DNA of 64,000 nt from Pseudomonas sp. AB6 (GTDB lineage: Bacteria; Pseudomonadota; Gammaproteobacteria; Pseudomonadales; Pseudomonadaceae), in contig NZ_JAVIWJ010000001.1 in NCBI RefSeq assembly GCF_034314105.1, positions 4,572,001 through 4,636,000 of the forward strand, given 5' to 3'. Made by a program: the position numbers and the translations under genes. The notes under the pieces are model-generated. The model searched no databases. It saw only the letters and a program-made list of their open reading frames with translations, and was not told the origin of the DNA. Below are positions 33,875 through 42,325 of this stretch, in pieces. Numbering within the stretch: the first letter of the stretch is position 1; every line of letters begins with the position of its first letter.

Positions 33875-34770
33875 TGCTCAACCGATTTCAACGCTGGCGT
33901 GAACGTGGTTGGACTCTTATCGATGCCCCAACCTATGCCCAGGCTTGGCAACGCTTTGGCGGCAGCGTCGCAACCCATCCCTTGGTTGTCGAACGCTTGG
34001 CTGCGCTGGCTGATATCCCGGTGCGTTATTTAGGCTGGGAGCAGAGCGGCGAATTGCAGGCCGCGATCCCGACGTGGGGCCGCTCATTGGCCCTCTCAAA
34101 AGACGTGCTCAAGCGCCAGGGCAAAAAAGGTCTGTTCGATTTGGGCAATGCCGAATTGATTTTGCCTGTGGCTGCTGGCGCGCAGGTTGCGTTGCGCCAT
34201 AGAGCGCGCTATCTATCGGCCCTGAATGAAGGCCGGGTCAGTACCCTGAAACCTCAGCCAGAATCGCTGGCCATGTCCCGTGCGCCGGAAGAGCTGTCGA
34301 AAAAATTCCGCTACAACCAACGCCGTGAGTTGCGTCTGTTGGAAGAAGCGGGCGGCGTAGCGCGCCCTGTGGCTGAGTTCACCAGCGCTGAATTAGCCGC
34401 TATGTATTGCGACCTGTTCCAGCGCCGCTGGGGGTTCCCTGCTACCGGCGCCGAACGGATGGCGGACGTGATTGAGTTGTTGCGTGAGCTGATGATTGGC
34501 TCGGTGCTGTTCCTTAACGACTCACCTATCGCCATCCAGTTGGTGTATCGGGTCGAAGCGCCGGAGTGGATCAGCGTGGAATACATCAACGGCGGTGTCG
34601 ATCCGGAAAACCGCGGTTTTAGTCCTGGCAGCGTCCTCAGTTTTCTTAATACTCAAAGTGCTTGGGAACAGGCGCGTGCTAATAACAAACCGCTGCGTTT
34701 CTCTTTTGGGCGTGCTGATCGCGAATACAAGGACCGGTGGTGCAGCCAGGTGCCGGTGTTTCAAGTATGA
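33874..34770 (+). CDS. mig-14: Mig-14 family protein
   Basis: 298-residue protein matching Mig-14 (PA5003 position), a GNAT-fold-like inner-membrane-associated protein linked in Salmonella and Pseudomonas to resistance to antimicrobial peptides. Recognisable segments are KKFRYNQRRELRLLEEAGG, CDLFQRRWGFPATG and LRFSFGRADREYKDRW. The start ATG overlaps the wapH stop; a longer frame reaching back into wapH is rejected. Its stop overlaps the dnpA ATG. Its place in the LPS operon suggests it modifies or senses the envelope; its reaction is unknown. Confidence 0.87.
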   Translation: MLNRFQRWRERGWTLIDAPTYAQAWQRFGGSVATHPLVVERLAALADIPVRYLGWEQSGELQAAIPTWGRSLALSKDVLKRQGKKGLFDLGNAELILPVAAGAQVALRHRARYLSALNEGRVSTLKPQPESLAMSRAPEELSKKFRYNQRRELRLLEEAGGVARPVAEFTSAELAAMYCDLFQRRWGFPATGAERMADVIELLRELMIGSVLFLNDSPIAIQLVYRVEAPEWISVEYINGGVDPENRGFSPGSVLSFLNTQSAWEQARANNKPLRFSFGRADREYKDRWCSQVPVFQV

Positions 34771-36185
34771 ATTCGGGCGTGAACCGCAAGCAGCAATTGC
34801 TTAAGCGCCATCGTCGCAACAAACGCGCGGTGCTGCTGATCGGCCTGTTATTACTAGTCGTAATAGGCATTCTGGTAGCGTGGTGGTTGCCGCTGCTGTT
34901 GGCGGTCCTCGCATGGGTGGCCCATGAAGCCTGGTTTGCCGACCATTTGTTTTACTCCCCCAAAGACGATTATCACTACCGTTTTCCGGATGACTGCGAA
35001 CAGCCGAATGTCCGTCTGGAGGGCGAATTTTTGCAAGTGGGTCAACCGTTGGCGTTGACCGGCGATGAAACCTTGGTCCTTGGGCTACGGATTAAAAGTT
35101 CGTGGATTGGACGCTTTCTTGACCCTGCCATCAACCTGCTGGGCACTGACCTACGCGACCAACAAGCCTTCGAGCGCGGGGTCGACGGTTTGCGCTACCT
35201 GAATCTGACTGGCCTTGGCGCCGCGTTGGCGGATGGTTCGCTTCGTGTGCGCGGTCGGTTTTGCCGTTTGCAGGGGCTGCCGAGGTTGTGGGTGTTTCGT
35301 CACACTGACGTCAGACGCCAGCGAGTCATGGTGATTGCGCCTCACGCTGACGACGCCGAATTGGCCGCGTTCGGCTTATATAGCCAAGCCGCCGAAGCCT
35401 GGATCGTGACCCTCACTGCTGGCGAAATCGAAGCCGAGCATTATCGGCAAATGGGCATGCAACCTGCCGAAGCCGCCCGAGTCAAAGGTCGTTTGCGTGC
35501 ATGGGACAGCGTCGCCGTGCCGCGTTGGGGTGGGGTGCCGGAAGCGCACTGCGTACAGCTCGGGTATTTCTGTCTGCAGCTCCCGGCAATGCAGGCCGCG
35601 CCGGAGCAACCTATAGCGTCCCGCGAAGCCGAGTTAAGCGATACCCGACTGTTTCGGCAGTTCAATCCGATGCTGCTGCCTGGCGATTCGGACGGTGCGC
35701 CGACTTGGAACAACTTACTCGCCGATCTGCGAGCTTTGTTGTTGACGGCTCGTCCTCAAGTGTTGGTCATGCCGCATCCATCAATTGATCCGCATCCCGA
35801 TCATATTTGCGCTCAGGCAGCAGTGCTTGAGGCGCTGCATGGATTGGAATGGCAGCCGCAGACGATTCTCGGCTATGCCAATCATCTTTATGATAACGAC
35901 CGTTGGCCCATGGGTAACGCCTACACTGGCGTGAGTTTGCCGCCTTATTTTGCAGGCGTCGATTTGATCCCTTACAGCCTTGAGCTTTCGGCCTCGGCAC
36001 AACGTGACAAGGCCATGGCGCTGGGCATGATGCACGATTTGCAGCCGTTACCGCCGTTCAAGCGCCGGGTTCGCCGTTGGTTGCAACAGTTGCTGGCTGG
36101 CCGACGTTGGCCGGCTGAAGGTGAAAATGAATTTTTTAGAAAAGCTGTTCGCCGACACGAATTGTTCTGGCGCAAAGACCATTGA
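34767..36185 (+). CDS. dnpA: PIG-L family de-N-acetylase DnpA
   Basis: 472-residue protein with a basic N-terminus (KQQLLKRHRRNKR), a hydrophobic double segment at about 21-53 that anchors it in the membrane, and a PIG-L/LmbE deacetylase domain with the zinc motif APHADDAEL near residue 193 and a later HPSIDPHPDH. Its PAO1 counterpart PA5002 was described as a de-N-acetylase affecting fluoroquinolone tolerance and persister formation. ATG 34767 overlaps the mig-14 stop (ATGA). The likely substrate is an N-acetylated sugar of the LPS core or O-antigen, inferred from context. Confidence 0.88.
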   Translation: MNSGVNRKQQLLKRHRRNKRAVLLIGLLLLVVIGILVAWWLPLLLAVLAWVAHEAWFADHLFYSPKDDYHYRFPDDCEQPNVRLEGEFLQVGQPLALTGDETLVLGLRIKSSWIGRFLDPAINLLGTDLRDQQAFERGVDGLRYLNLTGLGAALADGSLRVRGRFCRLQGLPRLWVFRHTDVRRQRVMVIAPHADDAELAAFGLYSQAAEAWIVTLTAGEIEAEHYRQMGMQPAEAARVKGRLRAWDSVAVPRWGGVPEAHCVQLGYFCLQLPAMQAAPEQPIASREAELSDTRLFRQFNPMLLPGDSDGAPTWNNLLADLRALLLTARPQVLVMPHPSIDPHPDHICAQAAVLEALHGLEWQPQTILGYANHLYDNDRWPMGNAYTGVSLPPYFAGVDLIPYSLELSASAQRDKAMALGMMHDLQPLPPFKRRVRRWLQQLLAGRRWPAEGENEFFRKAVRRHELFWRKDH

Positions 36186-36215
36186 TTTAGCCTGCAGCGC
36201 GCGTTGGGGAAAACG

Positions 36216-37172
36216 ATGAAAGTTCTATTTTTGGTGCAAAAGGAACAGCGTGCCATTCTGGATCGTCTATATGAAGGCGTCGCGGAGCATTGTGAGTGTG
36301 ATTTACGCTGGCTGACCTCTGCTGAACAGCGAAATCTGCGAGGCTACTTTCGGCGTGAAGTGGATATCACACGCTACGATCGCATCGTTTTCTTTCTCCG
36401 CTTCAAACAAGAGATTCGCCAAGTCCCGTTCATTCGTACGGTACCTAATCTGGTCATTCTTGAACACGATGCCTATCAAAATTATATTCCCTGCAAATAC
36501 ACCGGCAAATTTAGCGCGCATTACCGCAAGCTGCCGTGGGCGCGGGTTATAAGTTCAGGGTTTATGGTCAGCAAGCGCCTGCGCGAAGAAGGTTTCGACG
36601 CAGTGTTCGTCCCCAAAGGCTACGATCAGAACTTATTGCAGGACCAAGGGCGCGAGCGGGATATCGAACTGGCCTTCGTCGGCAGCACTGACAGCATTGC
36701 CTATAGCGGCCGCAAGGCTCTGCTTGAAGAGTTAGGCCGAGTTGAAACACTTGTGGTGACCCGTACCAAATCCGGTGAGGAATACTGTGACACGTTGAAT
36801 CGGATTCGGTTTTTTGTAAGCGCTGATGTTGGCATGGGCGAATACATGATCAAGAACTTCGAAGCTATGGCGTGTGGCTGCGTGCTGTTGGCCTTCGATC
36901 AAGGGGCGGCCGAAAACGACGCATTAGGTCTGCAAGATATGCATAACGTGGTGTTTTACAGCACTATTGCCCAGTTGCAGCAAAAGCTCGCATTGTTACG
37001 CGCTGACCCCCAAATGGCTGGGCGCATAGCGATCAGCGGTAGAAATCTTGTCTCATCCCAATTCAGTTTCGCAGCTATTGGTAAACGCATTGTCCAAGAG
37101 CTCGAGCCTGCGTTGGGTGCTCAAACGCCGCTCACCTGGGTCGACCGTCTACGTGGGAAGTTTGGTATTTAA
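36216..37172 (+). CDS. ssg: Glycosyltransferase Ssg
   Basis: 318-residue glycosyltransferase-like protein (CgeB/GT4-like C-terminal region with MIKNFEAMACGCVLLAFDQG). It corresponds to PAO1 PA5001 (ssg), mutants of which have altered LPS, exopolysaccharide and motility. The ATG at 36216 has a gggga site 6 bases upstream; a TTG four codons earlier is not needed. It follows dnpA by 30 bases and probably shares its transcript. Confidence 0.87.
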   Translation: MKVLFLVQKEQRAILDRLYEGVAEHCECDLRWLTSAEQRNLRGYFRREVDITRYDRIVFFLRFKQEIRQVPFIRTVPNLVILEHDAYQNYIPCKYTGKFSAHYRKLPWARVISSGFMVSKRLREEGFDAVFVPKGYDQNLLQDQGRERDIELAFVGSTDSIAYSGRKALLEELGRVETLVVTRTKSGEEYCDTLNRIRFFVSADVGMGEYMIKNFEAMACGCVLLAFDQGAAENDALGLQDMHNVVFYSTIAQLQQKLALLRADPQMAGRIAISGRNLVSSQFSFAAIGKRIVQELEPALGAQTPLTWVDRLRGKFGI

Positions 37173-37464
37173 CGCGTCGGATGAACTCTACATTGGTTTG
37201 ACGGGCACCGTTTCTAAGGGGATGCTGCTTTGGTTTTACGTGCTTTGCATGGAGACGCAAATGCGTGGGCGAGGGTGGTTTGGCGTAAGCATGCAGTCTT
37301 TTATATGAAATGTCGGCTTTAACAATAATGATGGCAATAAGCTGTGCGCTGCGTGAGGATGCGCACTTATTTCCAGGCGAGATTGCTGTTTTTGCAAACT
37401 CCAAGCAGATGCGAACCACCACTGCAACCAAGCAGCGGCATTAAGCGAAGGATTGGATGTAAAC
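37173..37464. other. Intergenic region between ssg and wapR
   Basis: About 290 bases with no recognised gene; short open frames here lack ribosome binding sites and homology. The GC content looks lower than in the flanking genes. It probably holds a promoter for wapR-waaL, separating them from the dnpA-ssg transcript. Confidence 0.35.
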
Positions 37465-38346
37465 ATGAAATGGCCTTTGGTCTCGATTTTGGTGCCGTGT
37501 TTTAATCACGAGCGATACATCGAAGAGTGCCTGTTGAGCATCCTGCGGCAGGACTATGACAACTTTGAATTGATTGTCGTTAACGACGGATCTACGGATT
37601 CCAGCGCTCAGAAAATCGAGGCGTTGCGCCAGATCCATGGCTTCCAGTTCTATCAGCAGGAAAACCAGGGTGTCAGTGCCGCGCTGAATACGGCTTTGAG
37701 CCATGCCGCTGGCGAATTCATCATTACCCACGACTCCGATGACGTGATGCTCGAAGGCCGTTTGCGTCGTCAGGTCAGTTATTTGCAAGAGCACCCGGAC
37801 GTTGGCCTGCTCGGTGCCAGGGTCATCTATATCGACGCCGAAGGGACGCTCCTCAAACACAGCGAGGCCCCCAAAAAATCGGTGCAGCGCTGGACGTTCG
37901 ATCAACTTCTCGCAGAGGCCTACGCGGTAGGTGCGCCAGTTGCCATGTACCGCCGTGCAGCAATCGACAGGGTTGGCGGCTACGATCCATCCATCAAGGT
38001 CCAGGATTTTCAGATGACCCTGAAAATTGCGCATTTGGATTATCGCGTTGATATCCTGCCTGACTTCGTCACCTTATACCGTCGACACGATACAAACATT
38101 TCGAAGGTGGCTTACAAGAGTCAGTTGATTTACGACTTGCAGGTCATTGAGTTATACAAAGAAAACCCAGCTTATGCGTCAGCTAAATTAGCAATCGTCA
38201 ATAAAGCGTTAAAAGAGTCGGTGGTCGCCGACAAGGCATTCGCTCGCGGATTGTTTTCCAGCATTCCGGTTTACCGCTGGAACAGGCTCACGTGGAAACG
38301 CTTTAGGCATTTTCTCTTCAAAACTAATAAAGTTAAGGGTGTTTAG
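37465..38346 (+). CDS. wapR: Rhamnosyltransferase-like GT2 glycosyltransferase WapR
   Basis: GT2-family transferase (293 residues) with the N-terminal fold VSILVPCFNHERYIEECLLSI, the NDGSTDSS loop and the DSDD nucleotide-sugar/metal motif. In PAO1 PA5000 (WapR) adds the alpha-1,3-rhamnose of the core glycoform that accepts O-antigen, so it works just before WaaL. The ATG at 37465 is preferred to a TTG four codons upstream. The stop overlaps the GTG of waaL. Confidence 0.88.
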   Translation: MKWPLVSILVPCFNHERYIEECLLSILRQDYDNFELIVVNDGSTDSSAQKIEALRQIHGFQFYQQENQGVSAALNTALSHAAGEFIITHDSDDVMLEGRLRRQVSYLQEHPDVGLLGARVIYIDAEGTLLKHSEAPKKSVQRWTFDQLLAEAYAVGAPVAMYRRAAIDRVGGYDPSIKVQDFQMTLKIAHLDYRVDILPDFVTLYRRHDTNISKVAYKSQLIYDLQVIELYKENPAYASAKLAIVNKALKESVVADKAFARGLFSSIPVYRWNRLTWKRFRHFLFKTNKVKGV

Positions 38347-39572
38347 TGAGCCGCAATATTCAACATTCCAGTAATTTCATCGACGGCTTCAGCGACATCC
38401 AAACGCAATTGAGGGCGCTCCGCAATCATTTCGGAATCGCTGGCCTACTGCTTGGCTTTGGTTTGTTTTGGAGCATCGCAGGGGTGCTGTTGACACCCTC
38501 AATGAAGCTTTTTGATTGGTTGTTAACCGCGTTTGTGTACTTACCGTCTATCTATTTGCTAATCAAACGTTTTGGGGATTTTCGCGATACCGTCCAAGGT
38601 CGGCATGAACTGTGGCTGTTTCTCCTTTTGTTTTGCTGGTCAGTCATCTCCCTGAGCTGGAGTGTTACGGGTGAAAATTATCTGACGTTGATCAAGCGCG
38701 AACTGCTTTTTCTGTCGCTGGTATTGGGCTGGATCGTTTGGGGTCGGATGTTCAATAGGCAGTTGCAAAGTCTGCTTATTATTTGGGGCGCGATGGCTGG
38801 CGTATACGCTCTGGTGTCGATCATTGCATTTCCAATGCGCGGTCTGTCGAGAATGTATGGCTTCGGCAGCTATATGGATAATCCCAATCCAGCCGGTTAT
38901 ACCATCGGGTTTTTGCTGGTTCTAAGTTGCACTTGGTGGCCTCAACGCATGTGGGCACGGCTGGCGTGGGCCGCTTTGCAAGCATGCTCACTATCATTTG
39001 TGATCATGACCGGCAGCCGTGGCCCGCTTCTTTCATTGGTGGCGGTTGCTGGTGTGGTGATGTTGGCGGGAGGAAGACCGCTCTACAGAACCCTTGCAGT
39101 GGTATTGGTGATCGCTGCAGGTTTTCTGTTTTTACTTGAGCCTTCCTTGTTACAGCGAGGTGATTCCGAACGGCTGGCGTTAATAAAGAGCGCAGTAGAG
39201 CTTACTGCGCAGCACCCTTGGCTCGGCATAGGTCTTGGCGCCAGTTATGCCGTATCTGCCGGTGGTGTGATCTTCGACCACTGTCATAATTTCGTGCTGG
39301 ATACGACGTTGCAATATGGCGTGATTTTTACCGCGCTTTGGGTGTTTCTCTGGGGCTGGGTTGGACTGCGCGCCTGGCGTTGTCGCGATCAGGCGCTTGG
39401 CATGGCGGTGCTGCTGGCGTGGGTCTTTGCCTCGGTGGCCTTGCAGTTTGATGTGTTTGTATTGTTCGGGCGCGCGCGCGCGATGTGGATGGTGGTCTGG
39501 GTGCCGTTTCTGCTCAGTTTATGCCTGAGTAGGACGCCGGTCAGCGAGCGGACATTGAGTAACCGCCTCTGA
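38346..39572 (+). CDS. waaL: O-antigen ligase WaaL
   Basis: Polytopic inner-membrane protein (408 residues, about ten or more hydrophobic helices) that transfers undecaprenyl-linked O-antigen to lipid A-core in the periplasm. The large periplasmic loop carries DHCHNFVLDTTLQYG, which holds the conserved His of Wzy_C ligases. The start is a GTG sharing its first base with the wapR stop. It ends 3 bases before the convergent gene at 39576. Sequence identity between ligases is low; the assignment rests on topology, the His motif and synteny with PA4999. Confidence 0.9.
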   Translation: MSRNIQHSSNFIDGFSDIQTQLRALRNHFGIAGLLLGFGLFWSIAGVLLTPSMKLFDWLLTAFVYLPSIYLLIKRFGDFRDTVQGRHELWLFLLLFCWSVISLSWSVTGENYLTLIKRELLFLSLVLGWIVWGRMFNRQLQSLLIIWGAMAGVYALVSIIAFPMRGLSRMYGFGSYMDNPNPAGYTIGFLLVLSCTWWPQRMWARLAWAALQACSLSFVIMTGSRGPLLSLVAVAGVVMLAGGRPLYRTLAVVLVIAAGFLFLLEPSLLQRGDSERLALIKSAVELTAQHPWLGIGLGASYAVSAGGVIFDHCHNFVLDTTLQYGVIFTALWVFLWGWVGLRAWRCRDQALGMAVLLAWVFASVALQFDVFVLFGRARAMWMVVWVPFLLSLCLSRTPVSERTLSNRL

Positions 39573-39575
39573 ATC

Positions 39576-40226
39576 CTAAAGCGCTAGCTTTTCTGCCAAG
39601 GTACTGCGCTCCCAGCCATGACTGCTGTGGGCGCTGTAACTGTTAAAGAAATGTGCGCCGTGCTCTTGAAGTAACCACTCATGGTCGCTCCGATAGCGGC
39701 GCATATGCTGGAAGTTTCTTAGGCACATGCTCTTGCGCAATGGACCGCGCAAGGTCCGCAAATCGGCAATATCGATCAACCCCAGTTCGTTGTCTGGCGT
39801 CATCACCACGTTGCCCAAGTGCAGTGAGCGGAAATAAATCCCCAAATTGTGCAGTTTCGCGACGAAACGGCCAAACGCCTGGAGTAACTCAGGATCGCTG
39901 AAGTGCGCGGGATCAGCGATTATTTGCCGTAATGTCAGGCCGGGTAATGGTTCGTAATGCACTACGTCACGGGCGATATTAGCGACCCGGTAGGTGGCAA
40001 GAATATCCGGACAGCGCACGCCACGCTTTTTTAACTCAAGTGCGTTATCGGAAAACCGTTGGGCATAGGGGAATAGCGCCGCGGACGAGATCAGCCGTTT
40101 GCGCCGAAATAATTTCATGAAGTTGCCGTCTTCGAGGCGCAACACCTTGTCTCCAAAAAAATCAGCCTCGATCACCTCCGCATCTTTGCGTAAGGCCTGG
40201 TAGTCAGCGTAAGCGAGTGCGAGCAT
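39576..40226 (-). CDS. Kinase-like protein of the LPS cluster (PA4998-like)
   Basis: 216-residue protein of the Kdo-kinase/InaA-like fold, sometimes annotated as a toluene tolerance protein. The catalytic-loop region reads FRSLHLGNVVM followed by LGLIDIADLR. The metal-binding Asp and loop Asn are present, but the general-base Asp expected before LHLGN is Ser, so it may be a pseudokinase or use another mechanism. A strong gaaggag site precedes the ATG. It is convergent with waaL and divergent from msbA, as PA4998 is in PAO1. A role in LPS core assembly or export is inferred only from position. Confidence 0.78.
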   Translation of the reverse strand: MLALAYADYQALRKDAEVIEADFFGDKVLRLEDGNFMKLFRRKRLISSAALFPYAQRFSDNALELKKRGVRCPDILATYRVANIARDVVHYEPLPGLTLRQIIADPAHFSDPELLQAFGRFVAKLHNLGIYFRSLHLGNVVMTPDNELGLIDIADLRTLRGPLRKSMCLRNFQHMRRYRSDHEWLLQEHGAHFFNSYSAHSSHGWERSTLAEKLAL

Positions 40227-40332
40227 GCGGGCTCCTTCAAAATGGCGGCCATCATACCCCAGCCGGGTGGCCTAGGGTTTAATGGCTCCGGGCTGTGATA
40301 GTATTCCGGCTCTCTTTTCTGTACCGATGACT

Positions 40333-42132
40333 ATGAGCAACCCAGAACAAAGCTCCAGTATAAAAATCTATTTCCGACTGCTGACCTATGTCATGCCTTA
40401 TATCGGCATCTTTGTCATCAGCATCATCGGTTTCGTGATCTTTGCTTCAACTCAGCCGATGCTGGCCGGTATCCTCAAGTATTTTGTCGATGGCCTGAGC
40501 AATCCGGAAGCCGCATTATTTCCCAATGTTCCGTATCTGCAAGACTTGCAGCTTTTGCAAGCGGTGCCGTTGTTGATCGTGTTGATTGCTGCCTGGCAAG
40601 GCTTGGGTTCGTACTTGGGCAACTATTTTCTGGCCAAAGTCTCGCTAGGCTTGGTGCACGATTTGCGCGTCGAATTATTCAATAAGCTGTTGGTGTTGCC
40701 CAATCGTTATTTTGATACGCATAACTCGGGTCACCTGATTTCACGCATTACGTTCAACGTCACCATGGTTACCGGCGCGGCTACCGACGCAATTAAAACT
40801 GTAATTCGTGAAGGCTTGACGGTGGTGTTCCTGTTTATCTATTTGCTGTGGATGAACTGGCACCTGACCATTGTCATGTTGGCAATCCTGCCTGTGATCG
40901 GGATTATGGTGGGCAGTGCCAGCAAAAAATTTCGCCGTCAAAGTAAAAAGATTCAAGTCGCCATGGGCGATGTGACCCACGTGGCCTCGGAAACCATTCA
41001 AGGTTACCGCGTGGTCCGCAGCTTTGGTGGCGAGCACTATGAAGAAGCGCGTTTTCGGGCTGCTAGCCAAGGCAATACCGATAAGCAACTGAGGATGAAC
41101 AAGACCAGTGCCGTGTATACGCCAATGTTGCAACTGGTGATTTATACCGCCATGGCGGTGCTGATGTTTTTAGTGCTGTACCTGCGTGGCGATGCGACCC
41201 CCGGTGATCTGGTAGCTTACATAACTGCTGCGGGCCTGCTACCCAAACCGATCCGCCAGCTGTCGGAAGTCAGTTCGACCATTCAGAAAGGTGTGTCTGG
41301 CGCTGAAAGCATCTTCGAGCAATTGGACGTTGAACCAGAACTCGATACCGGGACTGTTGAGCGTGACCGTGTTAGCGGCCATCTTGAAGTGCGGAACTTG
41401 AGCTTTACCTACCCTGGTACAGATCGGCAGGTGCTAAACAACATCAGCTTCACGGCAGCACCTGGGCAGATGGTTGCATTGGTTGGGCGTTCGGGCAGTG
41501 GTAAGTCAACGTTGGCGAGTCTGATCCCGCGCTTCTACCATCATGGTGGCGGTGAAATCTTTTTGGACGGCGTTGACATTGAAGAGTACCGCCTGCGCAA
41601 TCTGCGTCGGCACATTGCTCAGGTCACTCAGCACGTCACGCTGTTCAACGACAGCATTGCAAATAACATTGCTTATGGTGACCTGGCGGGTGCACCGCGT
41701 GCGGACATCGAAGCCGCTGCCGCCGATGCTTATGCGCTGGAATTCGTCGAGCAGTTGCCGGAAGGTTTCGACACTCAAGTGGGTGAAAACGGGGTGTTGC
41801 TTTCCGGTGGGCAGCGCCAGCGTCTGGCGATTGCCCGGGCCTTGCTCAAAAATGCGCCGCTGCTCATTCTGGACGAAGCAACCTCGGCGCTTGATACCGA
41901 GTCAGAGCGTCATATTCAGGCGGCGCTGGATCAAGTCATGAAAGGCCGGACCACGCTGGTCATCGCGCACCGTCTATCGACTATCGAAAAGGCTGATATG
42001 ATTTTGGTTATGGATCAAGGCTGCATTGTCGAGCGCGGCACTCATGCGCAATTGCTCGCCCAGAATGGCTACTACGCTCGTCTGAATGCTTTGGGTCTGG
42101 ATGATCCAGTAGTGGTAGCGGGTATCGCCTGA
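40333..42132 (+). CDS. msbA: Lipid A export ATP-binding/permease protein MsbA
   Basis: Homodimeric ABC half-transporter (about 599 residues) that flips lipid A-core across the inner membrane. The six-helix domain spans about 1-320. The ATPase domain has Walker A GRSGSGKSTLAS, signature LSGGQRQRLAIARA, and Walker B LLILDEATSALD. The start could be ATG 40327 or 40333; MSNPEQ at 40333 is chosen, and no strong Shine-Dalgarno decides it. It follows the core-assembly genes and precedes hldE, as PA4997-PA4996 do in PAO1. A REP-like inverted repeat follows. Confidence 0.95.
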   Translation: MSNPEQSSSIKIYFRLLTYVMPYIGIFVISIIGFVIFASTQPMLAGILKYFVDGLSNPEAALFPNVPYLQDLQLLQAVPLLIVLIAAWQGLGSYLGNYFLAKVSLGLVHDLRVELFNKLLVLPNRYFDTHNSGHLISRITFNVTMVTGAATDAIKTVIREGLTVVFLFIYLLWMNWHLTIVMLAILPVIGIMVGSASKKFRRQSKKIQVAMGDVTHVASETIQGYRVVRSFGGEHYEEARFRAASQGNTDKQLRMNKTSAVYTPMLQLVIYTAMAVLMFLVLYLRGDATPGDLVAYITAAGLLPKPIRQLSEVSSTIQKGVSGAESIFEQLDVEPELDTGTVERDRVSGHLEVRNLSFTYPGTDRQVLNNISFTAAPGQMVALVGRSGSGKSTLASLIPRFYHHGGGEIFLDGVDIEEYRLRNLRRHIAQVTQHVTLFNDSIANNIAYGDLAGAPRADIEAAAADAYALEFVEQLPEGFDTQVGENGVLLSGGQRQRLAIARALLKNAPLLILDEATSALDTESERHIQAALDQVMKGRTTLVIAHRLSTIEKADMILVMDQGCIVERGTHAQLLAQNGYYARLNALGLDDPVVVAGIA

Positions 42133-42147
42133 CCGTCAAATCCTTCG

Positions 42148-42205
42148 CGAATGAATTCGCTCCCACCGGGGCATATGCAATCCCCACTGGGAGCGAATTC
42201 ATTCG
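42148..42205. terminator. REP-like perfect inverted pair between msbA and hldE
   Basis: Two perfect 18-base arms, cgaatgaattcgctccca at 42148-42165 and its complement at 42188-42205, enclose a 22-base spacer. It begins 16 bases after the msbA stop. This is the best-conserved member of the REP-like family in the window and probably acts as a terminator or transcript stabiliser. Confidence 0.7.
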
Positions 42206-42325
42206 AGAAGCTTTATGCCTCGCGCCTCGAGCATCCTGAGTCATCGGCCGTTCAGCCATCTAGAGTCCCCTTTCCAACCCTGTGCTAAGATTCCGCCCTT
42301 GTTCATTCTAGTAACGGGTTGTTTG

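Noticed and set aside
37441..38034. A 197-codon minus-strand frame inside wapR
   Set aside because: Antisense shadow of a conserved glycosyltransferase gene.
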